Assembly: GCA_037043235.1 (NCBI GenBank)
Contig: JAWRVZ010000256.1
Coordinates: forward strand, 310,001-374,000
DNA from: Rhodeus uyekii
Taxonomy: Eukaryota; Chordata; Actinopteri; Cypriniformes; Acheilognathidae
DNA: 64,000 bases
Direction of reading: 5' to 3'
Below, piece after piece: positions 1-11,120 of the stretch. A model generated the notes under the pieces. The model searched no databases and was not told the DNA's origin. It was given only the letters and a program-made list of their open reading frames with translations. The position numbers and the translations under genes are program-made. Positions within the stretch are counted from its first letter, which is position 1. Each line of letters begins with the position of its first letter.

Positions 1-2674
1 ACCGCATATGCGCTATTATTTTGATAACTGGTTATATATGATTAAACCGTTAGATGCGGTAAACTGTTTTCTTTGCTTGAAAGTACAGGTTGCACAGATC
101 TATTCATTTAGATCTGATATGAATAGATAATGATATAGTTGTGTGTTGCTCAAAAATTGTATAAAGTTTTTTTGTCCCAGTAGTTACTAACATTTAACGT
201 AACATATATTTCTTTAATTTTCTGAAAAGAAAGCTATAGTCTGAAAAAGTCAGACAGCTTCGGGAATAGGCTGTCTGTCCCCAACATGGCTTTCCACTCA
301 CGTCGCATTAGCAGGGATCATTTGAACTTCTGACCCTTTGCCAATGCAAAGGAACAATAACATTTCTGTTTAGTAATGCATCAAAAATATATTTGCTATG
401 CAAGACATATTGATGTCTGCTCACGTGTAATTTACAAAGTGATTACCCTAAGTATGATATTTTTATTAGGCTATTTTGGAGGCGTCTGTGTTGAAAAGCT
501 GTTCGGTTCAAAGTCTAAGTCATGGCTGGTTATCGCATGGTCGAGGTTTGCTGAAGCATTGCGAATGTCAACCAAAGTGAATTTACACGCGCCGCGCAGG
601 TGCATTATAAAGTCTTCCTTTTCCTGGTCCTTAAAAGAGATGAAACCCTTGTCTGGTGTGGTTTTCTCAGATGTATATCAAACTCTACTTAAGGTGAATA
701 TGATTATAAGTGTGCGATGACCCGCGGGCACACACACACACAGCCATTAAAATAGGAAAGCTACACTTGCAATCTTGTAACTTCAAATGGACGTCTCGGC
801 TTTTCAAAGCGAGTTAACGAGGTGTCCTGTTGGCAAATGTTTTGGAGAAGCGCATCCGAGTGTAAGAGATGGTTTGTTGGTTGAACACGCTGTGTAGTGA
901 ATTGGAGTTAATGGGGCTGCTCACGAAATTAGGCGCAAGTGCGAGGGCATCCAGGAGGCTGTTTGCTCTGACAGGTAGCTGATAAGTGTTTCCTCTAAAA
1001 CAGTTCATTTTGGGAGGAGATTAGTAGCTGACTGTGACTAGGCGGCTTGTTGAACAAACCTCGTGTGGAGCACAAAGCGGCGGCACAGGGGGTTCCCGCT
1101 GCGCTTCATGGTGGCTGAACAGAATTTGTCTTGATTTGCGGCACACGACCCAATGAATTAATAAAGAGTTTAGGCTTCACGGGTCTTGAATCCCCGGCAG
1201 TTTTGCTCAGAATATGCTAGCTTGTATCTTTCGGTCCCTTGCTTGTACGAGTGCTGTAGAGCGAATAGGCAGCAGATTAAAATCACTAAAGTTAAATCGC
1301 TGGTTAAGAAGAAATCTATCTTTTCTGTTTGGATAAAGTATCAGTCTGTCATTTTCCATTCAGTCCACAGATGTATCAGTAACTCAGTAAGAAAATGATT
1401 CATGCAGCTGCATAGATATGTTATATGGTTTTTATAATGGACACAGAGAAACATTATGTTTTATGATTGACTATACTTCAATTTTTTTATATATGTGATG
1501 AAACATAATCCAGTGTAAAAAGGTGTATGTCGCCTTCAATGCAGACGAATGAGCGAATGAGTAGAAAGCGAATGAGTAGAAAGTGGGGCAATAGTAGTCT
1601 GGTACAGAAATGTATGTAGATATTATAGGCTATGGTGTGTGCATGTGCTTGTGAAGGGGGAGAGAAAGAGGAGGCGAGCGACTCAAAGCTAGGAGGGTAT
1701 GTGTGTGAATTATTACAGGTATTAATTTGGCTTAGTGTCACAATTTGCAAGCATATTTTGAATAGATTTTATATAACCTCTGAAAGACCGTCGGTTAAGC
1801 AATCACATCACGTCCCTTGAGCAAACCTGTGCTGCAAGAATAATGAGTAGTTGCTTCTCCTCTTGGACGCAGTGAAAGAGTCTTTTGTGGTGTTTTATTT
1901 GACATATTGGTTAAGTGTTGGGAAGAGTTGTCCTGGAGAAGGCCAAGCATCCCAACACAAGGTCCCGGGAAAGGTTAGTGCGGGTGCACCACCCAAACAT
2001 GGCCTGATACTCCATATCTTACCTGCACCTCATTGAGACCCACTGCTCTAAATCAAAAGGGTTTAATAAAGACCAAATGTAACGGAAACATCACTTTTCA
2101 GTGTTTTTTGCCTTCTAATCTCAAGTTACCATTGTATGTATTCTGGCATTTTAAGCAGAAGAGGCCCTGATGCTGTCACACCTTTCTCGAGTTGGATCTA
2201 TATGTTTTAGATCAGTGAAGCGAATGCAATAACTTATCAATTTTTCATTGAGCTCTTTGGGCAGAATAGCCTTGCATGCAAGGCTGATTTATTTCCAGTG
2301 TAAATAGGTTTCTTATTTCATATATAGACTTATTTGTCAGTCAACCTATTTGTCTGGACATATTGATTGGAATAGTTACAGAATTACTGTCAGTAAATAA
2401 TGTCTGTGATACTTGAAAATGTTGTTCAGACCTGACTGATTGTTATAATTGATACTACTGAATAAGTCTATCATACCCAAGCCTTTGAATAAAACTGTTG
2501 GCTTGTTTAAGCGGATGTAAACCGTTTTTATGAAAGCATTGATTTAGGAATTTTTGGAGATTAAGAGCATTATTTATTGTGATATCATTTTTAAATGCGT
2601 ATGGCAACATGAATCAATGAACGGAAGTATTACAAATCAACTCTCTTCCCCTTCTCCCTCTGTCTTTCTATTAG
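1..2674 (+). other. shha: shha intron 1 (3' part)
   Basis: This non-coding stretch ends at a pyrimidine-rich tract and AG acceptor at 2673-2674, directly before exon 2. Exon 1 (signal peptide and start of the signalling domain) is not found here, so the window opens within intron 1. Zebrafish shh intron 1 is known to carry the activator regions ar-A (notochord and floor plate) and ar-B (floor plate). I cannot place them exactly without an alignment. The block around 300-365, with a SOX-like AACAATA, and the block at 780-1160 look less AT-rich and more ordered than their surroundings. A CA run lies at 727-742. Open reading frames here (for example 376-720) have no recognisable domain. Confidence 0.8.
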
Positions 2675-2936
2675 AGATGCAAAGACAAGCTGAACTCACT
2701 GGCCATCTCTGTAATGAACCAGTGGCCGGGGGTTAAGCTGCGTGTGACAGAGGGCTGGGATGAGGACGGTCACCATTTTGAAGAATCACTCCACTACGAG
2801 GGAAGAGCTGTTGATATCACCACCTCTGATCGAGACAAGAGCAAATATGGGACGCTCTCTCGGTTAGCTGTAGAAGCTGGATTTGACTGGGTCTATTACG
2901 AGTCCAAAGCCCACATCCATTGCTCTGTTAAAGCAG
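2675..2936 (+). CDS. shha: shha exon 2 (Hedge signalling domain)
   Basis: The exon is 262 nt, the usual size of vertebrate SHH exon 2. The acceptor is TTAG at 2671-2674 and the donor GTAAG begins at 2937. It starts at Arg-Cys-Lys-Asp-Lys and ends after one base of the Glu codon. Visible functional residues are the zinc-binding His and Asp of the LHYEGRAVD motif and the His of AHIHCSV, which bind the zinc ion in the hedgehog signalling domain. The reading frame is intact. Confidence 0.97.
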
Positions 2937-5068
2937 GTAAGACCATGGCAGGTTGATGCAAAATAAAGAAGTGATGGGTACAATGCTTCACACTCCATTT
3001 CATACATTTATTAATTTTTTACTTTTTTAAATACTGATACAGCAAAAAAACATCAACAATGTTCTTAATTTATTACTGCAAGTCTAAATTATAACTGTAA
3101 TCATAAGAGTAACTTCTGAGACAGATATGATTATTTCTAACAAATATTATTCTAATTAATATTTTAGTTATTATGAATAATCACCAAGTGATAGGCAAAG
3201 TAATAGAATAGAATAATTTTTCAAGGCTATTCCTGTGAACGGTCTTGTATATCTTTCACTTTACACTGCAAGTTAAAACGACTATCACAGCAAGAATTTC
3301 CAGCATATTTATGAACTGATCTTACATCGCCCCACTCTGTCTCATTGAAGGAAGCGCTTATCAAGATATCACAAGATCACACACACTGCATATGAAATCA
3401 AACACGCACGCTGAAAATACGATGAAGTTTGGGATAAAACTTGCGCAATAAAATGTAGGCCTAATTCTTATCAGGAATCATTTATTTTGTAGAGTAATAA
3501 GTTTAACACTGATCGACGAGCATTCAGCTGGAACACATTGACAAAAGCCTCATGGGCTTTTCACCAAATCTTATCATTTAAATTCTAAACACATTTACAA
3601 ATACATTAGAGGCTTTAAACAGAGCCAGGTCGAACTCGCTCGCCCAAATCTGTTTCTCAATTGTCACCATCTTATTTCATGCCCTAGAATCTTATGAGAG
3701 GATTAGACGAAAAGTCCATTCTATAGCTCTGTTTACCGACCCAAGAGATAGGAATGTGAAGAGATCCCACAAGGCCCGAATTATTGTCATTAAGCTTGAC
3801 AACGGAGAGTATGATGGTTAAAAAAAACGAAAGAAGAGAAGAGGGCATTGATTGACTACAGCTAGCATTTCTAATTTACATTCAAATCTACACCATTAGA
3901 GGCTTGGAAAAGTGTCTGGGCCGAGTAAATAGGTACTATTTGAGCCTGCTAGGGGTTTTCTCTTTCTATAAGTGTGAATTGTCACATAGAAGTTTCTGCA
4001 CCTGAGCAAATATGAAAGAGGCGCAAGGAAAGGCAGAAGTGTCCTTTTCCAAGAGTGCTCTGTACACAAGCTGCATTAGAATGACAATGTCCGGGCTTTA
4101 TTGGTTTTTAATTAGAGCAGCCCAGGCTCTTTCCTCCTTCATCTCACACAAAGACATTTTTTTGGGGAGAAAGCTTTCGATTTACAACCTAATTCCCGTT
4201 GCCACGTTTTCTTTTGTTTATTCAGACTTTCTTACGTGAGGCGACTGTTGTAGTTTATGCGCGATTTTTTTTACTCGACAAGCTCGTCATAACTCAAAAT
4301 ATAGGGGCAATATTAGAACGTGATTTTGTCATTTATTTTCGGTTTGTTCACCCATTGCTATTTATCTCGACAGAAAATTCGGTTGCTGCCAAATCTGGAG
4401 GCTGCTTCCCAGGTTCGGCTCTGGTCACGCTCAAAGACGGAGGGCAGAAGGCCGTGAAGGACCTGAACCCCGGCGACAAGGTGCTGGCGGCGGACAGCGA
4501 TGGGAACCTCGTGTACAGCGACTTCATCATGTTCACTGACCGAGACTTCGCGACGCAACGTGTGTTTTACGTTATAGAGACGAAAGAGCCCGTTGAAAAG
4601 CTCACACTCACCGCTGCTCATCTCCTTTTTGTCCTCGACAACTCAACTGATGATCTCAACACCATGACCGCGGCGTTCGCCAGCAGTGTCAGGGCCGGAC
4701 AAAAGGTGATGGTTGTTGATGATAGCGGTCGACTTAAATCTGTCATCGTGGCACGGATATACACGGAGGAGCACCAGGGCTCGTTCGCACCAGTGACTGC
4801 TCATGGAACCATTGTGGTGGACAGAATACTGGCGTCCTGTTACGCCGTCATAGAGGACCACGCTCTCGCGCATTTGGCCTTCGCGCCCGTCAGGCTCTAT
4901 TATGACGTGTCGTCTGCCCTGTTCCCTAAAAACTTGATCAGTCAGTCCAGTGCGACTTTACAACAGGAGGGAGTCCACTGGTACTCCAAGCTCCTCTATC
5001 GAATGGGAACGTGGCTTTTGGACAGCCACGTGCTTCATCCTTTGGGGATGTCACTAAACTCGAGCTGA
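2675..5068 (+). CDS. shha: Sonic hedgehog a, exons 2-3 (partial gene, exon 1 off-window)
   Basis: This is the secreted morphogen precursor, coding join 2675-2936 and 4374-5068. The N-terminal domain is the lipid-modified signal that binds Patched. The C-terminal Hint domain cleaves the precursor and attaches cholesterol in the secretory pathway. The encoded segments (RCKDKLNSLAISVMN..., the zinc-ligand motif SLHYEGRAVD, AHIHCSVKA, then GGCFPGSALV) match vertebrate Shh throughout. The join is phase 1 (G | AA gives Glu). The C-terminus HPLGMSLNSS differs by one residue from the zebrafish Shha ending as I remember it, which favours shha over shhb. Scattered other differences argue that the species is not Danio rerio. 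The neighbour is rbm33, tail-to-tail, as in human. Exon 1, promoter and start codon lie upstream of the window. Confidence 0.97.
2937..4373 (+). promoter_or_regulatory. shha intron 2, likely holding the ar-C / SBE1-type midline enhancer
   Basis: The 1437-nt intron sits between the donor at 2937 and the CAG acceptor at 4371-4373. In zebrafish, intron 2 of shh holds ar-C, an enhancer for notochord and floor plate. In mouse the same intron holds SFPE2 and SBE1. The AT-rich first 300 bases look unremarkable. The stretch from about 3240 to 3990 is more complex and contains a perfect forkhead (FoxA) core GTAAATA at 3925-3931. Placement of the enhancer in this intron rests on knowledge of the family; its exact limits are inference. 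Confidence 0.6.
4374..5068 (+). CDS. shha: shha exon 3 (end of signal domain, Hint autoprocessing domain)
   Basis: This terminal coding exon of 695 nt ends in TGA at 5066-5068. The autoprocessing site Gly|Cys-Phe is at 4400-4408, with Cys codon 4403-4405 as the nucleophile. The conserved Thr-x-x-His motif of the Hint domain (TAAH) is at 4610-4621. The later motif ASCYAVIEDH and the C-terminal sterol-recognition segment are present and in frame. No truncation is seen. The third-position GC content is clearly higher than in the flanking intron. Confidence 0.97.
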
Positions 5069-5133
5069 AAACCTTCATATGGGAATAAAGCAAGAGAAAT
5101 CACAACTAATGTAGGATATAAGACAATGTTAGT

Positions 5134-5171
<38 letters not shown>

Positions 5172-5960
5172 GCGAGCGAGAGTGAGAGAGAAAGAGACAA
5201 AGGCCCCGAGAGGAGTTGGGATATTTATTACAATGACTTTAAAAAAAATGTCATTTTCAAAGAATAAATGGAGCCTTAAAAGTTTTCTTTGCATAATTTA
5301 TTCTCGCGTGAACTCAGGCTGGTGGCACACACACGGATTTGAATGATCATCCAGCGGTGCAGAATCTATTTTTGTATATCTCATGTAAACAGGAAAAAAG
5401 AAAAAGAATAAAAAAAGAAACATTATGTAAGAAAAAGAAAGAAACTTTCATGACAGGTTGTAACATTCTGTGCATATGTGCAAACGACTGTTATATTTTA
5501 GGGGTAAGTAAACGCCGCGGGGCTCCAGAAATTATATTTTTATACACAGAATTGTACATTAGATTTTGACCGATCGTTACCTAATCACTTTTCGTTATTT
5601 GAAATAGTGTAAGATACGAGAATATATTTTAATTTAAATAGGTGCAGAGTCTTTGCAGTCTTGTGCTGTTATCTCTTTTAGAATCCTCTATTATTTTGTC
5701 ATTGCTTTGTTTGTCAGAGTGGGACAGACATGTTGTTCACTCTCCTCTGATTTCATTGTTTCTTGTATTTCTTTGAGAAAATACGAAATGCACATTCTGA
5801 CAATTCAGTAACGATAATAGTCCCACAGTAAAGAACAAAGGTTTTCGTTCAACAGATTAATGAGTAACTACTGTACATTTACTAAAATGTATTTTTCTTT
5901 TCATATTTTGTAATAGCTAAATAGTTTTATAGAAATAAAATGATGCAGCTGATGCACAGT
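5069..5960 (+). other. shha: shha 3' UTR (probable extent)
   Basis: AT-rich sequence follows the stop codon. Candidate poly(A) signals AATAAA are at 5084-5089 (only 15 nt after the stop), 5263-5268 and 5934-5939. The last is the most plausible main site because a U/GU-rich stretch follows. A GA dinucleotide tract occupies about 5137-5168. The 3' end is not proven from sequence alone. Confidence 0.45.
5137..5195. repeat. GA microsatellite in the shha 3' UTR
   Basis: This is a run of about 16 AG units followed by an imperfect GAGC/GAGT tail. It should be length-polymorphic. Confidence 0.9.
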
Positions 5961-6803
5961 TTGGATAGCATATGATTGAGTGGCCATACCAGTTAACCTG
6001 CCTTTCATTAAGGCAAGGTGTCAGGAAATGTATAGAATTTATTATTTATATGTTTATTATAAATGAATGAGATAAAGAAAATATTCAAACTGCTCGTTGG
6101 TATGTTTTTGTTTCGTGAATATCATTCGATGATGCAGAAATGAAACATCTTTTTAATAATCAGAAGATGTAATATTATTGCTGTTGTTCATATCATTAAC
6201 GCTCATAAATATTCATTATTACTGCTGTTGATGAACAGTCAGCGGCAGTTTCTTAAAATATGAACTGGGCTAATTATGTTCATTGCAGTCACGTTCCCAT
6301 ATGGTACGATAAACGATGGCTTATCAGTTGTCAAAATGCAGATTATTGAAGAGCCAACAATAATTAAATACAAAATTTGATTGTTGGAATACAAAAACGT
6401 TATCTGATAAGAGTTGCACATGCATAACAGGTTTCCATTTTCCAACCCCACATAAATCGGGCTATTCAGCTTGCATAAAGCTCGAGTGAGAGAAACAAGA
6501 AGTCTATTCAAACCAACGTGTGGAAAATGCGAAATCAAGTGAAATCGTGCAGTTGAAAGCGGCTATCGGCAAGACGCGAAAAACTCTTTGATCTGGATTT
6601 TGTATGCTTGCGAAAAGTTGTGTTCCCATGTTAAATATGAACAGGACAGTCCTTAACATAAACATCTGAAAATCTCTCAAGCAGATTAAAAAAGGCTACT
6701 CATATTTACCGGAAATCGACATGCCGGTTAGTTCGGCTCTTTATTGCGGCTTTTACTCGTCGCCATGAAAATTGCGTCACAAATATATAACGGTGCACGC
6801 TGT

Positions 6804-6834
6804 TTTAATAGCCAAGCTACGTTTGGCTATTAAA
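6804..6834. other. Perfect inverted repeat (hairpin) between convergent genes
   Basis: Arms TTTAATAGCCAA (6804-6815) and TTGGCTATTAAA (6823-6834) are separated by a 7-nt loop. The arms are perfectly complementary. Function is unknown. Confidence 0.85.
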
Positions 6835-7559
6835 CACACTAATCACAGGACTGAAACAGGTGGAGAACCAGGTGCAGCGAGAGGAAGTGAGGAATCTTCA
6901 ATCCTAATACACGATTAATACACATTAAGGTAAACCCAAACTCTAAGATCTCGGAGATGTTTCCTTTGAGACGTGAGACGTCTGAGACTTCCTTTAAGTT
7001 TGAGACGTGATATGCGACTTCTACAGCCACCTCATACTGATCCCAGGCCCATTTACACGTTTAGACAGCATAAATTCGAAATAGGAAGAACTGATCACAT
7101 CCATAGAGAAGTGAAACAGTGCTGTTTCGTAAAACTGAATTCCCAAACGTCATCCTTATGCATTCAAAATGATAAAACTTTAGCAAGAACCTCGCAGTTC
7201 ATGGTAGCATTCACTGAGTCAGTGTTTTAACAATAGTACTACATTTTGAAGTGAATATTCTTGCCTTACTGACCTGCAATTTCTATAACGCCTCAAACTA
7301 TCATCAGCATGAAGGATCCGTGAAAATGAAAGACGCCTAGATTAGAGTTTTCACTATCTTTACAAGAAAGGAAACATACTAACTATATCTATTTATTGTC
7401 TTCCATGATGAATTTGAGCATGTGTGTGCATGGACACTTTGAAGGGTGTTAAAACTAGTGAGTGAATGGAAGTTTGAGCTTTTGAACTCTGTTGCAACAC
7501 GAATAGAAATTCCACTAGCAATTCTTGACTAGACTTCATTGTGCTGCAGGTTTTGCTGC

Positions 7560-7760
7560 TTTTTAGAGCTGTTGGTGAGGCTCACTCTCAGCCCTGACCT
7601 TGAGCATTTACACAGACACAAAAGCGACTGGGCGAAAGCATTCCTCGGAGCAGGTAAATAAAACCAACTAATCCTTCAGAGGGGCCTTGTGTCTGCAGAG
7701 AGAGCAACTGTTTCAACAAACCCTTGACGGCAATTGCAAACAAAAATGGACTGGGAACTG
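7560..7760. promoter_or_regulatory. Candidate regulatory element 3' of shha
   Basis: This stretch has more balanced base composition than its flanks. It contains the forkhead-type cores GTAAATA (7654-7660) and GCAAACA (7736-7742) and an AATTG homeobox-like core. FoxA proteins are known activators of shh in midline and gut. Conservation cannot be tested here, so the call is tentative. Confidence 0.3.
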
Positions 7761-9797
7761 TTGTTGAGGTGTGAATGAAATAAAGTTTACCTATCGTTAA
7801 ATTCCAATCATTCATTTTAATTGCACACATATTTACCCGTGACAGTCCCTTCTCCAAAAGTACAATTTCCAGGGGACTCGGAACACCTACAGCTTTTGAC
7901 AGTTTGATGTGGAGAACACTGCTTATTGTGGCATGAGGATTACTTTTCAAGATGGTGATCTTTTTGTTGGCTCAAACAGCGAGAGGCTTACCTAATGCTC
8001 TCGGAAAGCAGATGCAAGCAGAGTATCAAAAGGCATTAATTTATCACTCGATAACAAGAACATAGGCAACACAGAAGATGAAATCCAAGAAAAGGATTTA
8101 TTTCATGTGATTATTCATAACAAGTAAAGTCAAGGCATAATATCGGTTTCCACTTGACAAGTTCCATAAAAGGTTACTAAACAAACATCATTTATATTCT
8201 TCAGAATTAAACATGTAGGACAGTCCGTTGTACACATTTCAAACACATCAAAACCGTTTCATTAATACAAGACTGAAGGACAACAATATGGTGATCAAAG
8301 CAGCATAAATCACTTCCCCCATACAATAATGATTTCCAAGTAATGTTTTCTTTTCATCCAACACAACAACACGTGTGTACAGCTGGCAAGAGTGTACAGA
8401 TCTTTCTCGGCTTTGTGCAAGTTTTTGAACTTTTGGAACTCAGTAGGGTGCGGTCCCAGAGACGCAAAACTTCCACGGACGTGGGCTAATACAGAAAGGA
8501 AATCCAGAAGCAAGGTCCCCCTGCTTTAATACAGAAGGATTATGTTCACACAACACCACAGTGAGATCAACAACAGCCTTCCCATCAAGCCTCAGCCCCA
8601 GATGAAAAGAGCAAAGGAGGAGTGTGTTTGAGAGAGAGAGAAAGAATGAAAAAGAAAGATACGAGAGAAGGGATATCTGGTACCACTTAAACGGAAGAGC
8701 ACCTGTTGAGAAATTAAAACAAGTTAGCATCATCTGGACGCAGCTCTACTGGAGACAGACACAACATTATTTAGAACTGAAACCAAAAGGAGGGCTTTTC
8801 ATATTACTTCAATATTTCCAGATTGAGATTCATTTTAGATATGCAGAGGTTTTCAAAAGCAATGTTCCTTAGATGGCGCAAGGACCTTCACTTGAATGAT
8901 TTTAAGGAGGAATTTAAAAAATAAACGCATTTTCATTCTAATAATGATCAAAACTTTACTACATGACAAAATGTTATTTTTCTCTCACTACCACCAAACC
9001 AAAAAGCTAAACACCAGAGTCTAAACAACATGTTATAAACAGGCCTCTGATTTCAAATGTACAATATAGGCTGTTGGTTCTCAATCGGCAAATTTTGGGG
9101 TTCTCATTGATTTGTCAAACAGAATTCAGGAAAACTGCAGCTGCATGCGGATATGGGAAGGTGTTCCCCCTTCGGTCAATCATTACACTAAAGCTGATAA
9201 ACAAGGCTCAAATCTAGCAAAACAAATCTAAGCATTTAAATTACACTTAGAAACCAGCTTAGGAGAGGAGATATATACTTCAACGCCATGATTGTTTGCT
9301 AGTGTCAAAATGTATGACATTCTAAACACAATCTCAACAGGTCACATTCACTTTAAAGCTACATGACTATGGTATGTTCCTATTGCAAAGAATCTCTTGG
9401 GCGTGCCAACACCAATGTTTAAAAGCCACACAGAAAGCATTATCAGTATTATTTCAAGCAATTTGTTAGTGTAATGTCATATACCGAAAACTATACTTTT
9501 TATAAGGTTGCAACATAAATTGTCCTAATGGTTCCTTTTGAAAACCAATGCCAAATTAGAATGTAAAGTGCCTACTGAGCATTTAAAAAAAATGAAAAAC
9601 CCTCCTTTCTGTGCTCCTGGAAGCTCTGTCCTGGAAAAGAGAAAAAAATTGTTTAATTACAAGTGACAAATAATCACATCGCCAACGGGAAGAAGTGTAT
9701 TGTGTTCAACATAAAACCGTGAGTAAAATCATGCCACATCTCTGGTCTTAGAGCTATTAGAGAACCATTATTAAAAAAAAAGTGCAAGTAACTTAAT

Positions 9798-10030
9798 GCC
9801 CAGTTTCACAGACAAGGCTTAAACCTAGTCCCAGACTATGTTTGAGCTGTCTTAACTGAAAGCCACTTGCACTGACATCTTAAAATATATGTCAGTGCCA
9901 TTGCTTTGTCTCAAGATGCACACCAGCAATGATTTTCTTCTTAGGTTCATTTATAAACACTACTTAAAATGTCCTAATTGAACTAAAGCCTTCTCCTGGC
10001 TTAATCTAAGCCCTGTCTGTGAAACCAGGC
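9798..10030. mobile_element. MITE with 24-bp terminal inverted repeats
   Basis: The left end GCCCAGTTTCACAGACAAGG and the inverted right end GCCTGGTTTCACAGACAGGG match except at a few positions. The element is 233 bp with no coding capacity. This is a common dispersed repeat type in cyprinid genomes. No clear target-site duplication was seen. Confidence 0.75.
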
Positions 10031-11112
10031 CTAGAAGTCCTAATCTTGAAGTACTAGGCCATCCTGGTATTTCTATAATCAAATGCAGCAGGATCCATGT
10101 AAAAAACAAAAACATGTGGAGTGTGCCAGCCACTTGTGATTGACAGACATAAAGAAACAAAACAATATAAAACAAAAACATACCAAAAAAGTAAAATACT
10201 TATTCCATTATTTTGGACTATAAAGCTTCTCTAAAATCTCTACCAAAAAAGAGACCAAAAAGTCAATCTCTGAAAACTTAAACTCATCACATGTGTGATT
10301 ACAGTCTGGGAAGGGACAGTTTCCCCAAGTTAATCTAAACTTACAATGAAGTTACTAAAATGTTCAATATGAATCCGTTTTTTCTCTCTTATAAGACCGT
10401 TGATAAATATTACGTCTTGTAAGATTTATAATTAGAAAACTATTCAAATAAAGTGTTTCTCAGACTAGCTGAAACCTTTTAAATCCATAGGATTCACTCT
10501 TTTTTATATAAATACATTCAAACCAATAAATAAAAAACAAATCAGTACCCTATACCAATTTTAAACACAGCATGTCTAGAAAACTCAAAGTTAACAAAAA
10601 CAAAATAAATGTAAAAATCTCATTCAAAAGGATCCATATATTTTGATTTTATAACATTATTCACAATCTTACCCATTAAATGCATTTCTGTGATTCCTGG
10701 AAACTCACAATGCAAATTATTAATACAAACACAGAAACAAAGAGGGTACTGGGATTAATCATGGCCAACTACTATATTATAAATTACAAGTGCATCTCAA
10801 AGCAAGTGGGTGTTGAAGGGTAACAACATCACAAATGAACTTGATCGACAACAGCCCAAAATCTTGGACAGTCAAGAGAAAAGTCTTCAGATAAATGGTT
10901 GCACCTTAATTAGAAATAAAATCTTTTCCCCTCAGATCAATTTCTACATTTGGCAACAGAAACAGTCGAGAGGATGGAGGAAAATTAGGGAAATGTGTAT
11001 ATCGTGCTCAGAATACTAAAACATCTTTTAGGATGCAAGAGATAATCTTCAAACACAAAACAACATCAGACAACAGTTAATGGTGATAAAGACAGTTGGC
11101 TTCACATACCCG

Positions 11113-11120
11113 TATTTACA
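11113..11120 (-). promoter_or_regulatory. Pumilio response element in the rbm33a 3' UTR
   Basis: On the mRNA strand the octamer reads TGTAAATA, a perfect match to the Pumilio consensus UGUANAUA. An 8-mer occurs by chance in AT-rich sequence, so function is uncertain. Confidence 0.3.

Larger units (their letters stand above)
5961..8096. other. Intergenic gap between convergent shha and rbm33a
   Basis: No coding sequence was recognised. It contains a 12-bp-arm hairpin at 6804-6834, imperfect copies of GAGACGT at about 6968-7009, and a region at 7560-7760 that looks like a conserved regulatory element with two forkhead-type cores. The rest is AT-rich and unremarkable. Confidence 0.6.

Noticed and set aside
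376..720. 114-residue open frame on the + strand in shha intron 1
   Set aside because: It has no domain, no splice-site support and intron-like composition; shha exon 1 sequence is not present in it.
4348..4873. Antisense open frames over shha exon 3
   Set aside because: They are shadows of the GC-richer Hint coding frame and resemble no protein.
7588..7950. 120-residue - strand open frame between shha and rbm33a
   Set aside because: No recognisable domain and no matching splice sites; more likely regulatory sequence.
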